64,000 nucleotides of DNA from JAGVSV01 sp040766135 (lineage in GTDB: Bacteria > Bacillota > Clostridia > Christensenellales > Aristaeellaceae), in assembly GCA_040766135.1 (NCBI GenBank), contig JAXGRA010000003.1:1-64000 (forward strand), in the 5' to 3' direction. The notes beneath the pieces were generated by a model, which had not been told where the DNA came from, did no database searches, and saw only the letters and a program-made list of their open reading frames with translations. Positions 7,595 through 17,305 of the stretch are shown piece by piece; the first letter of the stretch is position 1, and each line of letters opens with the position of its first letter. The translations under genes and the position numbers were made by a program.

Positions 7595-8966
7595 GCCCAG
7601 GCATCTGCAGCGGATCATCCTTCATAAAATGCAGCAAAAAGCACACGGACAGCAGGTCGGCGCTGCCGCCAGGGGACAGGTTGCGCGCCACAAATGCGGC
7701 GTCTAAGTCGCGCAGCGCGGCGTGGTCGGGATGGGGCGTGCGCTCCAGCAAGGTTGCAATTTCCCGCTGCACCTGCTGCGCGGCTTCTATGCCGCCGCGC
7801 GCCATCAAATTGGTGTCCTCGGTGTGCAGCATCAGGTGCAGCAGCGCCAGGCACCCGGCGTCGTTGAGCGATAGGCCATCCTGCAGTGCGCGCTCCAGCG
7901 CCGGCAGGCCGTGATCGCGCACGGAGGGCAGGCCCTGCTCCAGCTGCCCGCGCGCGCCGGTGATGCCGTGCCGGGCATACAGCCTTTCCCCAGCGGTGCG
8001 GGCGTTTTCTGTGGTAATGCCTGCAAAATCCTGCGCCGTGATGCCCTGCGCAATGGCGGCACATTCGTCCAGCACGCGGGCGGGCTGCGTGCGCTGTTCC
8101 GGGCGTAAGCGTCCCAGCGCCGCGCACACCACGCCTAACGTAAACACCGCGCCCTTGTGGGTGTTGACGCCATCTGTGGCGGCCAGCATGGCGCCCTCCG
8201 CCAGCCGCCCCAGCGGGCGCAGCGCGGCCATCGTGGCAGCGGCGGGCTGCAGCTGCTGCATGCCGATGTGAGCGCATTGTTCAAAATATTCCGAAAGCGA
8301 CACCGAGCTATCCACAAACGTGAAAAAATCCATGTCCCGGTGGCTGCCGCTGCCTGCGCGGTCTACCAGGCCGGGCTTGGGCGTCACGCTGGCCTCGTAC
8401 AGCAGCGCGCGGCAGGCTTGCTGCGCAATGTGCCGGGCGTCCCACTGGGTCAGCGCATCGCGCAGCAATTGCTGCGTGCGCGCGGTAATCTCCGGCAAGC
8501 CATGCTGCCTGCTGCGTGCGCAGGCATGCGCGGGCTGGTCGCACAGCAGGCAGGTGCGCTGCGCGTGCCCCACCTGTGCGCGGGAGATCTGGCTGCCGTC
8601 GCAGTCCAGCACGTCTATGTCAAACAGCCGCCCGGCCGGGGTGGCTTCCTCTACATCTAACAGCGCGCGCTTGAGGGCGCGGGCATCGGCATCCACCGCC
8701 ATAAAGGCTTCATTGCCGGTGCGCAGGATGTGTATGTCCATGTGCAGGCAGCGCATACGCGCGGCCCGCAGCTGACGCCGCATCAGCGTATACCCCAGCG
8801 CAAAGCCCCGGTCGATCCACTCTCCCCGTTTGACGGGCCCTGCGATGTTCATGGTCAGCACAGCCAGCGGCACCCCATACTGCGCCAGCAGCGTGCGCTG
8901 CCTGTGCGCCCGCTGCTCCCGCGCGTTGAGCATATCCTCCAGCGTGATGGTCAACTCGTCCTGCAA
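7509..8966 (-). CDS. citXG: CitX-CitG fusion: apo-citrate lyase transferase / triphosphoribosyl-dephospho-CoA synthase
   Basis: A fused pair of enzymes that make and attach the prosthetic group of citrate lyase acyl-carrier protein. The N-terminal ~170 residues are CitX-like (NAREQRA, LTMNIAGPVKRG, FDIDVLD, RTCLLCDQPAHACARSRQH). The rest is CitG-like (ASVTPKPGLVDRAGSGSHRDMD, GVNTHKGAVFTLG, SPGGSADLLSVCFLLHF). The TTG at 8966 is preferred because AAGGGGGAGGGG sits just upstream; an ATG at 9008 gives 14 extra, unlikely residues. About the last 30 residues, after LLHFMKDD, are read antisense through the transposase remnant and are not native. No citrate lyase genes (citCDEF) lie in the window. 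Divergent from the flavoprotein gene. Confidence 0.85.
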   Translation of the reverse strand: MQDELTITLEDMLNAREQRAHRQRTLLAQYGVPLAVLTMNIAGPVKRGEWIDRGFALGYTLMRRQLRAARMRCLHMDIHILRTGNEAFMAVDADARALKRALLDVEEATPAGRLFDIDVLDCDGSQISRAQVGHAQRTCLLCDQPAHACARSRQHGLPEITARTQQLLRDALTQWDARHIAQQACRALLYEASVTPKPGLVDRAGSGSHRDMDFFTFVDSSVSLSEYFEQCAHIGMQQLQPAAATMAALRPLGRLAEGAMLAATDGVNTHKGAVFTLGVVCAALGRLRPEQRTQPARVLDECAAIAQGITAQDFAGITTENARTAGERLYARHGITGARGQLEQGLPSVRDHGLPALERALQDGLSLNDAGCLALLHLMLHTEDTNLMARGGIEAAQQVQREIATLLERTPHPDHAALRDLDAAFVARNLSPGGSADLLSVCFLLHFMKDDPLQMPGQEDQERTEGIGSSGSSAPYPHLRTRISP

Positions 8967-9094
8967 CTTGCTCCCCTCCCCCTTGCATATAACCGCAACT
9001 TCGCACAAAATGCAAGGTGTTGTCGCACCCCTTTGTTATGCTGTCACAAAAGTGGGTACGATCTCATGGGCGCAGCCCGGGAAAGGAAACGCGA

Positions 9095-10582
9095 ATGACA
9101 AAGTATGATCTGGTGGTGGTGGGCAGCGGGGCCGGCTTTATTGTGCTGGATGCCGCGCTGGAGCGGGGGCTGTCCTGCGCGCTGGTGGAGAAGGATCAGT
9201 TTGGCGGAACATGCCTCAACCGCGGCTGTATTCCGTCCAAAATGCTGGTGTACCCGGCGGATTTGATCCGCGAGGCCGAGCGCGCGCCCAAGTTGGGCGT
9301 GGACTTGGGCAAGCCCAAGGTGGACTGGCAGCGGCTGGGCGAGCGCATGTTTGAAAAAATCAACATGAACAAATATATCCGCGAGGAATATCTTGATACG
9401 TCCAACTTAGATGTATACGAGGGCACCGCCGCGTTTGTGGATGAGCACACCATGCAGGTCACGCTCAAGGACGGCACCGTCAGCCCGCCGTTTGCGGCGC
9501 AGCGGTTTGTGCTGGCCGGAGGCGCGCGCAGCAGGCGGCCCCAGATAGAGGGGTTAAGCACCATCAACCCCGTGACCTATGAAACGTTCTTTGGCCCGCG
9601 CTTTCCAAAGAAACCGTGGAAAAGCCTGACCATTATCGGCGGCGGCATCATCGCCACGGAGTTTGCGCATATTTTTTCGGCCATGGGCACCCAAGTCACC
9701 ATCATTGGCCGCGCGCCGCAACTGCTGCGCGGCGAGGATCCTGAAGTCAGCGAGTTTTTAGCCGATCAGTACCGCGCCTTTGGCATCCGCCTGCTGTTGG
9801 CGCATACGGCAGTCAAGGCCAGCATGCTTGGCAGCAAAAAGCGCGTCACCGCCCAGTGCGTGCAGACGGGCAGGCAGGTTGACGTGGACAGCGAGGAAGT
9901 GCTGGTGGCCTCCGGCGTCGTGTCCAATGCCGACCTGCTCAACCTCCGCGCGGCCAAGGTAGACATTGACGAAAACAACTGGATTAAAACCAACGAATAT
10001 TTAGAAACCAACCAGCCGCATATCTATGCGCTGGGCGATATCAACGGGCGCTTCGCCTTCCGCCACAAGGCCAATCATGAGGCCGAAGTGCTGGCGCACA
10101 ACCTGTATGCCGATGCCGAGCGCCGCCGTGTGGACTACAGCAAGGTACCCTGGGCGGTGTTCAGCTTCCCGCAGGTGGCGCGCGTGGGCCTGACCGAGCA
10201 GCAGGCCGTGGAGGCAGGCCACAAGGTGTTTGTGGGGCGCAACTACTATTCGCAGGTGGCGTCGGGCTATGCCATGGGCTACAACGAGGGCGACGCGGAC
10301 GACGGCTTTGTCAAGGTCATTGTGGACGAGCATGGCACGCTGTTGGGCGTGCACATCGTGGGCTTCCAGGCCGCGACGCTGGTGCAGCCCTATGTCTATT
10401 TGATGAATGCGGCCTCCCTGCCCCGCGCGCAGGACGGCCACATGCACGTGGATGTCGGCACCTATGAGCCCGTAACGCGCTCCATGACCATCCATCCGGC
10501 GTTAAGCGAACTGACAGCCTGGGCGTTTGATCATATTGATTGGCTGAATCCTGTTGCAGGTATTGATTTACAGGACAAATGA
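9095..10582 (+). CDS. Dihydrolipoyl dehydrogenase-like FAD/NAD(P) disulfide oxidoreductase
   Basis: 495 residues with the full layout of the class I pyridine nucleotide-disulfide family: FAD-binding GSGAGF at residue 10, redox-active pair in GGTCLNRGCIPSK (about residues 38-50), NAD-binding GGGIIATEFAHIFSAMG near 190, a second FAD motif YALGDIN near 315, and a C-terminal dimer domain ending with the catalytic HPALSE. It transfers electrons between NAD(P)H and a dithiol substrate. No E1 or E2 dehydrogenase genes are close, so the partner may be something other than lipoamide (for example a low-molecular-weight disulfide). The ATG at 9095 follows GGAAAGGAAAC-like spacing; the open frame upstream lacks a ribosome site. 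Confidence 0.85.
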   Translation: MTKYDLVVVGSGAGFIVLDAALERGLSCALVEKDQFGGTCLNRGCIPSKMLVYPADLIREAERAPKLGVDLGKPKVDWQRLGERMFEKINMNKYIREEYLDTSNLDVYEGTAAFVDEHTMQVTLKDGTVSPPFAAQRFVLAGGARSRRPQIEGLSTINPVTYETFFGPRFPKKPWKSLTIIGGGIIATEFAHIFSAMGTQVTIIGRAPQLLRGEDPEVSEFLADQYRAFGIRLLLAHTAVKASMLGSKKRVTAQCVQTGRQVDVDSEEVLVASGVVSNADLLNLRAAKVDIDENNWIKTNEYLETNQPHIYALGDINGRFAFRHKANHEAEVLAHNLYADAERRRVDYSKVPWAVFSFPQVARVGLTEQQAVEAGHKVFVGRNYYSQVASGYAMGYNEGDADDGFVKVIVDEHGTLLGVHIVGFQAATLVQPYVYLMNAASLPRAQDGHMHVDVGTYEPVTRSMTIHPALSELTAWAFDHIDWLNPVAGIDLQDK

Positions 10583-10634
10583 TACTCTTCTTTCGGAAAT
10601 TATTTTTTTACTATCAAATTAATGCCCCCGTTTT

Positions 10635-10673
10635 AACCCGACATTTAACCCGACATCCTAAATGTCGGGTTAA
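10635..10673. repeat. Palindrome plus extra half-site, downstream flank of AlbA_2 gene
   Basis: A direct AACCCGACAT (10635-10644) is followed by a perfect 12-bp inverted repeat TTAACCCGACAT / ATGTCGGGTTAA (10645-10656 with 10662-10673). There is no T-run on either strand, so it is not an ordinary terminator. The same core appears upstream of the gene at 12055-12087. Confidence 0.8.
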
Positions 10674-10681
10674 ACGTAAAA

Positions 10682-12007
10682 CTATTTTAAAACAATCCAC
10701 TTCCCACTTCTTTTAGAACCAACTCTTTGTAGGTATCCATTTTTTTGCAACGATGAATATGCCCTTTGTATGGTTCTTACTGTAACACCGATTTCATCTG
10801 CAAGTTCATCCGCTATCATATCGGAATTTTTTATTAAAAGCTCTAAAACCTTTTTTTCTGTTTTTGTTAACTTAACTTCTCTTCCGGTTCCATTGAAATT
10901 ATTCACGATTTTAGATACGACATCTTTATGAAACGGTATGGTGCAACGGATATAATGATCATCTATTTCAAAAACATCTTTTCCATATGTATCAACAATG
11001 GTGGGTATTCCGTGACCTGTATGCTCAGTAAGGTTCATCATTAAAAATACTCTCATCAGCGTCTCGTTCCTTGGTTTGCTGATTCCTTCAAAAAATAACT
11101 TTTCAGTCATTCCATTTGGAAGGCCGCCATGAGAAAATATTTCTATCCGGTCATTGAACATAGATATTTGAGGCTCTGTAATCGTCCAATCATTATGAAC
11201 CAAACAATTTATCACCGCTTCATTGACTGCGTCAAAATCGAAAAGATAAATATCTTTTCGCGGTCTAACCGTAGTATCTGATATGCATATATTCTCCGCC
11301 TGCAATCTCGTTTTTATCTTAGCATAAGTCGTTAATAAGCAGCCATAACCGTAATCGCTGCGTTCAGATATTGTCGCTTTGCTTTTACCATCGAACTTAA
11401 CAAAAATAAAGGGTATATTGTTTCTATCTGCCAAAAGTTCTGCCAATAAATTATAATTGCCTTCTTCCGTTTTTAGATTTAAATTGCTTTCAAAGGATCT
11501 GTCATCAAGATGATAGCCTTTTTCCGCATAATATATTTTCAACTCCCTGAAAGTTAAACCCGCCGAACTGGATTTCTTTTTCAGCATGTATTCTGTATCG
11601 ATAAAATTTCTTTCGTATCTGATTTTTATTTGTTCAGACGTCATTTCCTTGCAAGTTGTTCCAATTCTCATCGTGCAGCCAGCCGATGAAAATCCGTACT
11701 TTTTTAGGCAATAGATATTCCTGCTACCCTTTGTAATGTTAATGGCTATAATCGTCTTTCCTTCTTCAAATTTTAATTCTGAGGTAATCTCATCTTGCGG
11801 GTTAGGTTCTATCCCGTTTGTGATGATATCCGACACTTTCCGCAAAGTCTCATCAATCTTATCTGCTCCGATAATTTCGCCGTTATCCTTTACCCCAATG
11901 ATAATGGTGCCTCCCGATGTATTCAAAAAAGAAACAATCTCTCTTGCGATGGAGTCCGTGTATCTTTCTTTTAATTCAAGGTTTTCTGATTCAACATACT
12001 TCGACAT
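10682..12007 (-). CDS. AlbA_2-domain regulator with winged helix
   Basis: 441 residues. The N-terminal ~130 residues are an AlbA_2/Schlafen-type domain (NLELKERYTDSIAREIVSFLNTSGG, IIIGVKDNGEIIGAD). The middle resembles the divergent HATPase_c_4 region (VNCLVHNDWTITEPQISMFNDRIEIFSHGGLPNG, HTGHGIPTIV). The last ~65 residues form a winged helix (ELADEIGVTVRTIQRAYSSLQKNGYL). Such proteins are usually described as putative transcriptional regulators; ligand and targets are generally unknown. It is AT-rich against its surroundings. A consensus promoter and a perfect palindrome lie upstream, and the same palindrome occurs downstream, which suggests autoregulation or a self-contained cassette. A GAGGAGGG ribosome site supports the start. 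Confidence 0.82.
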   Translation of the reverse strand: MSKYVESENLELKERYTDSIAREIVSFLNTSGGTIIIGVKDNGEIIGADKIDETLRKVSDIITNGIEPNPQDEITSELKFEEGKTIIAINITKGSRNIYCLKKYGFSSAGCTMRIGTTCKEMTSEQIKIRYERNFIDTEYMLKKKSSSAGLTFRELKIYYAEKGYHLDDRSFESNLNLKTEEGNYNLLAELLADRNNIPFIFVKFDGKSKATISERSDYGYGCLLTTYAKIKTRLQAENICISDTTVRPRKDIYLFDFDAVNEAVINCLVHNDWTITEPQISMFNDRIEIFSHGGLPNGMTEKLFFEGISKPRNETLMRVFLMMNLTEHTGHGIPTIVDTYGKDVFEIDDHYIRCTIPFHKDVVSKIVNNFNGTGREVKLTKTEKKVLELLIKNSDMIADELADEIGVTVRTIQRAYSSLQKNGYLQRVGSKRSGKWIVLK

Positions 12008-12027
12008 ATACGAACCCTCCTCGCAAT

Positions 12028-12056
12028 ATTATATATCATACATGACATTTGATCAA
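12028..12056 (-). promoter_or_regulatory. Sigma-A-type promoter of the AlbA_2 gene
   Basis: On the minus strand: TTGATC (12051-12056), 17-nt spacer, TATAAT (12028-12033), then GAGGAGGG and the ATG at 12007. The -35 box touches the palindrome at 12055-12087. Confidence 0.85.
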
Positions 12057-12087
12057 ATAACCCGACATGATTTGTGTCGGGTTATTT
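12055..12087. promoter_or_regulatory. Perfect 13-bp palindrome, likely operator
   Basis: AAATAACCCGACA (12055-12067) and its exact reverse complement TGTCGGGTTATTT (12075-12087), with a 7-nt spacer. It abuts the -35 box of the AlbA_2 promoter, a position suited to repression or activation. It shares the core TAACCCGACA with the downstream repeat at 10635-10673. It is probably bound by the adjacent winged-helix protein, by inference only. Confidence 0.7.
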
Positions 12088-12267
12088 ATCTTCAGTACCA
12101 TTTTCTCATTTCGTACTTTGTGGAAGTTCTGAACCTCTATCAAGTACTGCGTTTTTCTCCTCGCAGCATTATTATAACATCCTCCCCACAGCAGGATTGG
12201 CCATCTGTTGCCTCCGTAAATTCAAATAAATCGATACAATTCCAGCGCCCGGCGCTTTGCATTATAC

Positions 12268-13437
<1,170 letters not shown>

Positions 13438-13516
13438 GGCAGGACGCTCCTTTGCTGATGGATTTCGTGCAGTATATCATGCGGAAGGGGGATTGCACTA
13501 TCATGGATACAGAAAA

Positions 13517-14068
13517 TCATAAATACTCTCCGCTTATCAGTTTTTCCAGTCCTTCAAGAAGGCGGGGGAATTTTTCTTTAATCTTGGCAGGTATTTCGCC
13601 ATCCAGTATTTCAAATCTAATCAGCCTGTCCACAATATGGTTTGATATTTTCTTTCTGTACTCGATTGAATTGTCATATAAAGAAAGCAGGATGTTCCCA
13701 TTTTCTACTTCCTGCATCAATACATGGTAAAGATTATCAACTTTACATTCATTTACCACTGGAACAGGCTCTTTGGATACAAGTTCCGGCGACCATCCTG
13801 TTGCATCTTTTATAAATGTCGTATCCTCTACCTGATACACGGAGCATTTTTTATTTTCGTAGATGTCTTTGAATGCGTTTTCGTAGCATTCGCAGACCAC
13901 CGCTTTTCCATCAGCGAAATCAATGAACAAATCAAAATCATCCTTGGGTGCGCCAAATAATAAAGCAATGCAGATATCGGCCGTTGCATAGACAAAGGGT
14001 GTTCCATGTGTGGAAACATGAGGAACAAGAACGCTTAAATTTTCTGTTTCAGAAACATGATAAAGCAT
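13517..14068 (-). CDS. Conserved-looking protein of unknown function (183 aa)
   Basis: No domain recognised with confidence. The protein is soluble and mixed in character, starting LYHVSETENLSVLVP and with THGTPFVYAT near residue 20, a GAPKDDFDLFIDF stretch, VCECYENAF, and a charged C-terminus ending IVDRLIRFEILDGEIPAKIKEKFPRLLEGL. The LYHVS...HG...VYAT pattern loosely recalls ADP-ribosyltransferase-like folds, but no catalytic set can be pointed to, so this is only a hint. It is AT-rich relative to its neighbours, so probably acquired. The ATG at 14068 follows an AGGAAGG-like site. Confidence 0.6.
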   Translation of the reverse strand: MLYHVSETENLSVLVPHVSTHGTPFVYATADICIALLFGAPKDDFDLFIDFADGKAVVCECYENAFKDIYENKKCSVYQVEDTTFIKDATGWSPELVSKEPVPVVNECKVDNLYHVLMQEVENGNILLSLYDNSIEYRKKISNHIVDRLIRFEILDGEIPAKIKEKFPRLLEGLEKLISGEYL

Positions 14069-14153
14069 GCGTTTCCTTCCTGAATCTAATCATTTTCTCT
14101 TAAATTATAGCACACGAATATCGTTACCATTACCACGAAAATCGGAACTGTCG

Positions 14154-14184
14154 AAAAAACGGCACGCCTTTATAGGGCATGCCG
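14154..14184 (-). terminator. Intrinsic terminator of the downstream anti-sigma gene
   Basis: On the minus strand: CGGCATGCC (14176-14184), 7-nt loop, GGCGTGCCG (14160-14168), then TTTTTT. It ends the two sigma/anti-sigma modules transcribed from the right. Confidence 0.85.
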
Positions 14185-14212
14185 CAGGAATATGGACAGA
14201 GAGCATTTGCTG

Positions 14213-15424
14213 TTATAGGTCAACCGGGGTCAGTTGGATGGTTACCACCTCCGACAGTTCGGGCGGCAGAAAAACGCCATCGTCAGCGCTTACCCGCAAC
14301 TGAAGCTCCAGCGTTTCAGGAAGGGTACCCGTGCCCTGATAGGTGGATAGCAATGTGTTCCGGCCGCCGGTTTCATGGTAGTTGGCAAACAACACTGTTT
14401 GATGCTCGTCCCGCAGGCTGATTTCATAATAACCCCATGCTATCTCTTGGTGATCCGTAACACTGTTTGGAGCAATAAGTTTGGCAAACACACCATCCTC
14501 CATGGTCAACGTGGCGCGGGCACAGGCGGCGGAAGCCACAACGCTGACCTGAACAGGCTTGCCTGCGTATGTCAGCGTGCCGATAAACTGCCGGGAAGCA
14601 GCATCGGTGCGCCATACCGTGGCCGTCATGGGTTCAAGCGCTATTTCTTCCTCGCTTACATATGTGTCTTTGCCGTCAAAATAATGATACGTTACGCGCA
14701 TGGTCATAGGGATTTTGATGTTCAGGTAATCCTTGTTCAGCGCTCCTTCAGGAAGCGGGCTATGATACTCCCGGATGGTGCGCTCAATGCTGTCGTTGTC
14801 ATCAGAATTGGTGCCGGAACTTTCGCCTTGCCACCGCAGCACCACGCCATCGTCCGTTACGGTCTCCCACGCGGTTTCGATGTAGGATTCCATATAGCCA
14901 AAGGGGGTATGGGCAGCCACTGCCTCTTTCCATCCATTGAGGATTTTTTCAATTTCCAGGGCATCGGTTGGCGAGTGTTCTTTCACCTGCTTCATGTTGG
15001 TCAATTGTTCCTGCATGGGGGTAAAGGGCTGGGCGTAATGCCTGTTTTCAATGGCGTAGCCTACAATCAGGGATTGTCCGTCATAGTACGCGCTGTTGAT
15101 GCAGGCGGCGGATTTTTCCAGCTTCGGGTTGGTGATAACGGGCGCTGTTTCCTTGAGCACCGACATAGGGGCCAGGCTGGCCAGCCGCTGATTGTCCCGG
15201 CCAAGCCACTCAAACACATTGATACCCATCAACTCCGCCGCCATGCCCAGCAAGGCCAGTGAAAGTATCACGGCCACAACAATGGTCAGTACAGACATTT
15301 TCTTTTTCATGGGTTGCTCCTCTCCTGTCAGGCGCTGCACCTGATGCGCGATGTGCAGGTCAAACGCCTCATTGGGTTCAGGCCGTTGATCGCGAATCAG
15401 CTGTATCAGTTTTTTCTCATCCAC
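14213..15424 (-). CDS. Membrane anti-sigma factor-like protein, module B
   Basis: 403 residues from the GTG at 15424, which has AGGAGGAAC upstream and overlaps the sigma stop by 8 nt. The cytoplasmic part is ~40 residues (MDEKKLIQLIRDQRPEPNEAF, HQVQRL), followed by a membrane helix at about 42-62 (VLTIVVAVILSLALLGMAAEL) and a ~330-residue outer domain. The first ~85 residues closely match the module A protein (16133-17305); the outer domain has clearly diverged, although it keeps the INSAYYDGQSLIVGYAIENR motif. The layout fits DUF4179-type anti-sigma factors. The signal is unknown. Confidence 0.78.
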   Translation of the reverse strand: MDEKKLIQLIRDQRPEPNEAFDLHIAHQVQRLTGEEQPMKKKMSVLTIVVAVILSLALLGMAAELMGINVFEWLGRDNQRLASLAPMSVLKETAPVITNPKLEKSAACINSAYYDGQSLIVGYAIENRHYAQPFTPMQEQLTNMKQVKEHSPTDALEIEKILNGWKEAVAAHTPFGYMESYIETAWETVTDDGVVLRWQGESSGTNSDDNDSIERTIREYHSPLPEGALNKDYLNIKIPMTMRVTYHYFDGKDTYVSEEEIALEPMTATVWRTDAASRQFIGTLTYAGKPVQVSVVASAACARATLTMEDGVFAKLIAPNSVTDHQEIAWGYYEISLRDEHQTVLFANYHETGGRNTLLSTYQGTGTLPETLELQLRVSADDGVFLPPELSEVVTIQLTPVDL

Positions 15425-15911
15425 GGCCTTGTTCCTCCTTGTCAATTTGCTGTTTCAGCATGCGCAGCCCCCGGCTTAACCGCGAGGAGATCGTGCCGCG
15501 CGGCAGGCGCAGGATGCTGGCAATGTCCTGGTCGCTCATACCCTCGCCATAGCGCAATTGCAGCGGCAGGCGGTATTTGTGCGGCAGGCCGCCCAAGTAC
15601 ATCCACACCGGCGTTTCGGGCAGCGCAGGCGGCAGCCAGGCAGAGACATCCTCCGCCGTGGTTTCACGCTTGCGCTTCCTCAACACCGCGTGGCAGGCGT
15701 TGATGGTGCAGCGCATCAGATATGTGGGCAGCGCGTCCAAATTGCGGATGTTCAGGATGCGGCGCCAGGTGGTTTCCAGCGCATCCGACACGGCATCCTG
15801 CGCGTCATCCGGGCTGCGCAGCATCATCAGCGCCACGCGGTACATCGCGTGTTTGCGCTCCTCCACCGCCTGGGTGAAGCGTTGGGTCGCTTCGGTCTTG
15901 TCAATCGTCAC
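15417..15911 (-). CDS. ECF-type sigma factor, module B
   Basis: 164 residues. Region 2 is about 10-80 (MYRVALMMLRSPDDAQDAVSDALETTWRR) and region 4 about 105-155 (YGEGMSDQDIASILRLPRGTISSRLSRGL). The GTG at 15911 has GGGAGG at proper spacing; longer in-frame starts lack one. The protein is identical, residue for residue, to the module A sigma factor at 17298-17792. I count about ten base differences over the two genes, all silent. Two anti-sigma proteins may therefore compete for one functional sigma factor. Confidence 0.9.
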   Translation of the reverse strand: MTIDKTEATQRFTQAVEERKHAMYRVALMMLRSPDDAQDAVSDALETTWRRILNIRNLDALPTYLMRCTINACHAVLRKRKRETTAEDVSAWLPPALPETPVWMYLGGLPHKYRLPLQLRYGEGMSDQDIASILRLPRGTISSRLSRGLRMLKQQIDKEEQGRG

Positions 15912-15935
15912 ATGTACCTCCCTGAGGATTGTGTC

Positions 15936-15983
15936 GGGATGCATAGTATAAGAGGAATCTGAGCCGTTTTGATGCATAACTGT
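15936..15983 (-). promoter_or_regulatory. Upstream control region of sigma module B
   Basis: In gene orientation: ATGCATCAAA (15968-15977), 12 nt, CCTCTTATA running into a -10-like TATACT (15945-15950), then GGGAGG and the GTG. Module A has the same blocks with a 14-nt gap. No TTGACA-like -35 is present, so an alternative sigma or an activator may be needed. Confidence 0.45.
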
Positions 15984-16132
15984 CGACAATGTACGGCAGG
16001 AGGCCGATACGGAGAAGGGTTCATCCTGGGGGCACAGGCCACACCGCGGGTACACATTTCCTTTTCGACCTCCTGCCATAAACAGTTTTGGTTTCTTTTC
16101 CTGGTTATTTTGTGGATGTTTGCGCCTGGAGC

Positions 16133-17305
16133 TTACTGCACCTGCTCCAAGGTCGCAAACGCGGGCTGTGCCAGCGCGGGGTCAAGCGTTACGCCGTCTT
16201 CATGGTCAACGCGCAGCTGGATTTCCAGCGTCTGCGGCAGCTGGCCGGTGCCTTCAAAGGAGATGGTCATGCTGCCGGTGCCGCCGTTTTCGCCGTTCAT
16301 GGTGCGCAGTTCGGCCTGATTGCCATCGCGCAGGTATACGCCGTACCAGGCGTCCTCCGGCAGCGCGGGGAAGGTGCCGTTGTCCATCACCAGCATGGCC
16401 TGCGCGTGGGCGGCGGAGGCAGTGGCCGTCACTTTGACCGGGTGCCCGGCAAACTGCATCGTGCCCGCAAAGCGCTGTACTTCGGCATCCGCGCGCCAGA
16501 TGGTGGCGGTCATGGGCGCAAGTTTCTGGTAATCATGGCGCACATAGGCGTCCTTGCCGTCAAACCAGCAGTATTGCGCCCGTTGGTGCAGGCCGATTTC
16601 GATGGTCAGCATGTCGCGATTCTGCGCCTCGGCGGGCAGGGGGCTTTCATAATCGCGGATGGTGTAGGCAAAGCCGTCCTCCCCCGGCCGGGTGTCCTCG
16701 CTGCTGCTGGGCAGGTCGAGGCCTTCGGGCGTCGTGGTGTGGTCGCTGGGCGTGATGCTGTACGTCATATAGCCAAAGGGTTTCCCCGCGCTGACCGCAT
16801 CGTTCCATTGTATGGTCAGGGTGTCGCTGGGGTCATTTACCGCACGGATGGGCGGGTTGGTGTCCTTTTCCATCTGCGCTAATTGTTCCTCATTGGGCGT
16901 ATACGCTTCGGCATGCTGGCCATTTTTGATGGCATAGGCCACCAGCAGGGATTGCCCGTCATAGTACGCGCTGTTGATGCCCGCCACCGTGGTGCCCAGC
17001 TCGGGGCTGGTGACGGTGAGGGGGGATATCTCCTTTAATACGGCCTGGGGCGCCAGCTGCTGGAGGCGCGCGTCGTCCTTGCCAAACAGTTCAAACACAT
17101 TGATGCCCATCAGCTCCGCCGCCGCGCCCAACAGCGCCAGCGACAGCATCACGGCCACCACAATGGCCAATACAGATATTTTCTTTTTCATGGGTTGCTC
17201 CTCTCTTATCAGGCGCTGCACCTGATGCGCAATGCGCAGGTTAAACGCCTCTTCGGGTTCAGGCCGTTGATCGTATATTAACTGCATCAGTTTTTCCTTA
17301 TCCAC
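16133..17305 (-). CDS. Membrane anti-sigma factor-like protein, module A
   Basis: 390 residues from the GTG at 17305 (AGGAGGAAC upstream; 8-nt overlap with the sigma gene). It has a cytoplasmic segment of ~40 residues, a membrane helix at about 42-62 (VLAIVVAVMLSLALLGAAAEL), then a ~320-residue outer domain. The intracellular and membrane parts are nearly the same as in module B, while the outer domain shares only scattered blocks such as INSAYYDGQSLLVAYAIKN. This is the pattern expected when one sigma factor is wired to different signals. No terminator is obvious before module B, so read-through into it is possible. Confidence 0.78.
   Translation of the reverse strand: MDKEKLMQLIYDQRPEPEEAFNLRIAHQVQRLIREEQPMKKKISVLAIVVAVMLSLALLGAAAELMGINVFELFGKDDARLQQLAPQAVLKEISPLTVTSPELGTTVAGINSAYYDGQSLLVAYAIKNGQHAEAYTPNEEQLAQMEKDTNPPIRAVNDPSDTLTIQWNDAVSAGKPFGYMTYSITPSDHTTTPEGLDLPSSSEDTRPGEDGFAYTIRDYESPLPAEAQNRDMLTIEIGLHQRAQYCWFDGKDAYVRHDYQKLAPMTATIWRADAEVQRFAGTMQFAGHPVKVTATASAAHAQAMLVMDNGTFPALPEDAWYGVYLRDGNQAELRTMNGENGGTGSMTISFEGTGQLPQTLEIQLRVDHEDGVTLDPALAQPAFATLEQVQ

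Noticed and set aside
7960..8775. Several plus-strand open frames opposite citXG
   Set aside because: They mirror the codon bias of citXG and have no ribosome sites or recognisable motifs.
12091..12267. Possible terminator AGCGCCGGGCGCT after the aminotransferase gene
   Set aside because: The hairpin is short and no T-run follows on the minus strand; nothing else was seen in this stretch.
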